Positions 13,288-15,019 of a DNA stretch of 15,019 nucleotides are shown here, piece after piece. Within the stretch, counting starts at the first letter, position 1. Each line of letters opens with the position of its first letter. The position numbers and the translations under genes were made by a program. The notes below the pieces were generated by a model that worked only from the letters and a program-made list of their open reading frames with translations, did no database searches and was not told the DNA's origin. Source of the stretch: an uncultured Spirochaetaceae bacterium (GTDB lineage Bacteria; Spirochaetota; Spirochaetia; Sphaerochaetales; Sphaerochaetaceae); the NCBI GenBank assembly GCA_947630635.1, contig CANRIJ010000024.1:1-15019 (forward strand), read 5' to 3'.

Positions 13288-15019
13288 ATGTCTGAGAGTG
13301 CCAAGAATATTGCCAAATCCCTTCCGGAGAATCCCGGCTGCTATTTGATGAAGGATAAAAGCGGCACTGTCATCTATGTGGGAAAGGCAAAGAATCTTAG
13401 AAGAAGAGTCACAAGCTACTTTCTCAGACAGCAGAATGCAAAGACTGCAGCACTTGTCGATCATATAGACACAATTGATTTTGTGATAACAGGAAATGAA
13501 TATGAGGCCCTGGTTCTTGAGAATAATCTTATCAAGGAGTATTCGCCTCACTACAACATACTCCTGAAGGACGGCAAGAGCTATCCGGTAATCAGAATAA
13601 CCAATGAGCCCTTTCCAAGGATCTATAAGACTCGAAAGGTCATAAAAGATGGCTCAAAGTACTATGGCCCATATCCGGATGTAAAGAGGCTGGATCTCTA
13701 TTTGGATATGGTTGAGGAGGATAGCACTCTCAGAAAATGCAATGGACTCTTGAAAAAGAGAGATACTCCCTGCCTATACTACCACCTCCATAAGTGCTCT
13801 GGGCCATGCATAGGAAAGATCGACTCAAAGACCTATAAAGAGACTGTAAAGGAGGTTGAGCTCTTTCTTGACGGGGATGACAGCAGGCTCTTGAAGAAGG
13901 TCGAGAAAGAGATGCTTGATGCCTCTCGAGAGCTTGATTTTGAGAGGGCTGCAAAAAAGAGGGATCTTCTTGAGGCCCTTAGGTCCATGCAGAAGAATCA
14001 GAGCGTCGAGGAGCATTCAGAGGAGAACGCAAGGGATTACGCTGCAATAGAGATGAGATCATATCTATGCACGATATCCATTATGCAATTTCGGGAGGGA
14101 CGCCTAATAGGAAAGGCTCTCTATCGCTCGGATACAATGGGCGATGAGACTGAGACTCTCTTTTCCTTCTTAATTCAGTACTATAGCGATGGAGAGTCCC
14201 TCCCTGATGAGCTCTTTGTCTCTCACGATATCGATAGCGAGCTTCTGTCGAAGTACTTCAAGGATGCGCTGAACTCTTCTATCTACGTTACGGTTCCCAA
14301 GGAGGGAAAGCACTTCAGAATACTCAGAATGGCAGCTGAGAATGCCTCAAGAGATGTTGAGAAGAGGCTTCAGGAGATTGATAATACTCCATCACTCGAG
14401 AGACTGAAGGAGGTTCTCTCTCTTGATGTGCTTCCACGCCATATTGAGGGTTTTGATATTGCGCAGCTCTCGGGAAAGTATACCGTTGCCTCTCTCATTG
14501 TCTTCAGAAATGGGAACTCCTCCAATAAGGAATACAGGCACTTTTCCATGAAGACGCTTGATGGAAAGATTGATGATTTCAAGTCGATTTATGAGGCAGT
14601 CTATAGACGATACAAAAGGCTTAGGGATGAAAAGGGCGAGATGCCGGAGCTTATTATGATCGATGGGGGAAAGGGGCAGGTGGGCTCTGCCTTGGAGGCA
14701 CTATCAGAGCTAGGTCTAAGCATACCCGTAATAGGGCTTGCAAAGGAGCATGAGGAGATAGTCTTCTATGATAGGCCCTCTATTTTCCTCGATCATGGCG
14801 ATCCAGCCCTTAGGGTTCTTATTGCAGTCAGGGACGAGTGCCATAGATTCGCGACTTCATTTAACCAGAGAATGAGGAGCAAGGAGGCCTCATTCTCGCT
14901 TTTGGAGTCCATAGAGGGAGTGGGCAAGGAGCGCTCAAAGCGCATAATGACAACATTTGGCTCAGTTGAAGAGATTTTGAAGCTAACTCCAGAGGAGCTC
15001 TCAAAGGGGGCAAAGATTC
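13288..15019 (+). CDS. uvrC: Excinuclease ABC subunit C, 3' end cut by window
   Basis: UvrC makes the two cuts around bulky or UV-induced lesions in nucleotide excision repair after UvrA and UvrB have located them. About 577 residues are visible; only the last part of the C-terminal helix-hairpin-helix region is missing. The GIY-YIG domain is at the N-terminus (Y19, I29-Y-V-G32, K33, R40). A cysteine set C151, C162, C170, C174 matches the metal or Fe-S site of E. coli UvrC. The UVR motif that meets UvrB is near residues 190-230. The RNase H-like nuclease has D390 (G-F-D-I-A) and D459 (I-D-G-G-K-G-Q), then D-E-C-H-R-F. The (HhH)2 part begins at S-I-E-G-V-G. The start is chosen by homology of the N-terminus; it has no ribosome binding site but a -10 at 6 bases. 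Confidence 0.96.
   Translation, partial: MSESAKNIAKSLPENPGCYLMKDKSGTVIYVGKAKNLRRRVTSYFLRQQNAKTAALVDHIDTIDFVITGNEYEALVLENNLIKEYSPHYNILLKDGKSYPVIRITNEPFPRIYKTRKVIKDGSKYYGPYPDVKRLDLYLDMVEEDSTLRKCNGLLKKRDTPCLYYHLHKCSGPCIGKIDSKTYKETVKEVELFLDGDDSRLLKKVEKEMLDASRELDFERAAKKRDLLEALRSMQKNQSVEEHSEENARDYAAIEMRSYLCTISIMQFREGRLIGKALYRSDTMGDETETLFSFLIQYYSDGESLPDELFVSHDIDSELLSKYFKDALNSSIYVTVPKEGKHFRILRMAAENASRDVEKRLQEIDNTPSLERLKEVLSLDVLPRHIEGFDIAQLSGKYTVASLIVFRNGNSSNKEYRHFSMKTLDGKIDDFKSIYEAVYRRYKRLRDEKGEMPELIMIDGGKGQVGSALEALSELGLSIPVIGLAKEHEEIVFYDRPSIFLDHGDPALRVLIAVRDECHRFATSFNQRMRSKEASFSLLESIEGVGKERSKRIMTTFGSVEEILKLTPEELSKGAKI

Noticed and set aside
13213..13551. 112-codon minus-strand frame over the uvrC start
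   Set aside because: It runs antisense to the GIY-YIG domain of uvrC and covers the divergent promoter region; the uvrC motifs settle the coding strand.

Overview
The window looks like chromosomal DNA of a host-associated spirochaete, perhaps a Sphaerochaeta/Treponema-type gut lineage. The evidence is an EF-G of the spirochaete/mitochondrial type (the spdEFG1/mtEFG1 group), a CarD-family RNA polymerase-binding protein directly upstream of ispD and ispF, FAD-dependent thymidylate synthase (ThyX), a small lipoprotein, and heavy use of AGA/AGG arginine codons. The assignment rests on recognised families; no phylogeny was run.

Layout, left to right. Positions 1-1198 hold the 3' end of a secreted-type beta-helix/adhesin-like gene built of two related modules, closed by a clear hairpin terminator. 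Positions 2258-1352 (minus strand) hold a HIT-family hydrolase, a previously easy-to-miss 42-residue lipoprotein overlapping it by 4 bases, and thioredoxin. Positions 2530-5404 (plus) hold EF-G and a RecA-like P-loop protein. Positions 7132-5401 (minus) form a tightly packed carD-ispD-ispF operon joined by two TAATG overlaps, and it meets the P-loop gene tail to tail at a shared TTAA. Positions 7310-10405 (plus) hold malQ-rsmE-thyX, ending at a long symmetric terminator hairpin. Positions 13237-10624 (minus) hold a spore photoproduct lyase-like radical SAM protein, then a stand-alone trpB with its own promoter and a palindromic operator candidate. From 13288 to the window end runs uvrC (plus, cut by the window), divergent from the radical SAM gene.

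The most striking pattern is regulatory. The five genes that head a transcription unit and lack a Shine-Dalgarno sequence (HIT, carD, malQ, the SPL-like gene, uvrC) each have a TANNNT -10 hexamer ending exactly 6 bases before ATG. This predicts leaderless mRNAs that begin at the start codon. Genes with a Shine-Dalgarno sequence (trxA, fusA, the P-loop gene, rsmE, thyX, trpB) lack this arrangement. Other points of interest are the SPL-like protein, which appears to lack the hydrogen-donor cysteine and one radical-relay tyrosine of true SPL while sharing a 50-base divergent promoter region with uvrC, and the solitary trpB.

The genes are mostly housekeeping: translation (EF-G, RsmE), isoprenoid precursor synthesis (IspD, IspF), transcription control (CarD), nucleotide synthesis (ThyX), DNA repair (UvrC, perhaps the SPL-like protein), redox (thioredoxin) and alpha-glucan use (MalQ). 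No CRISPR array, tRNA, rRNA, transposase or integrase was seen.
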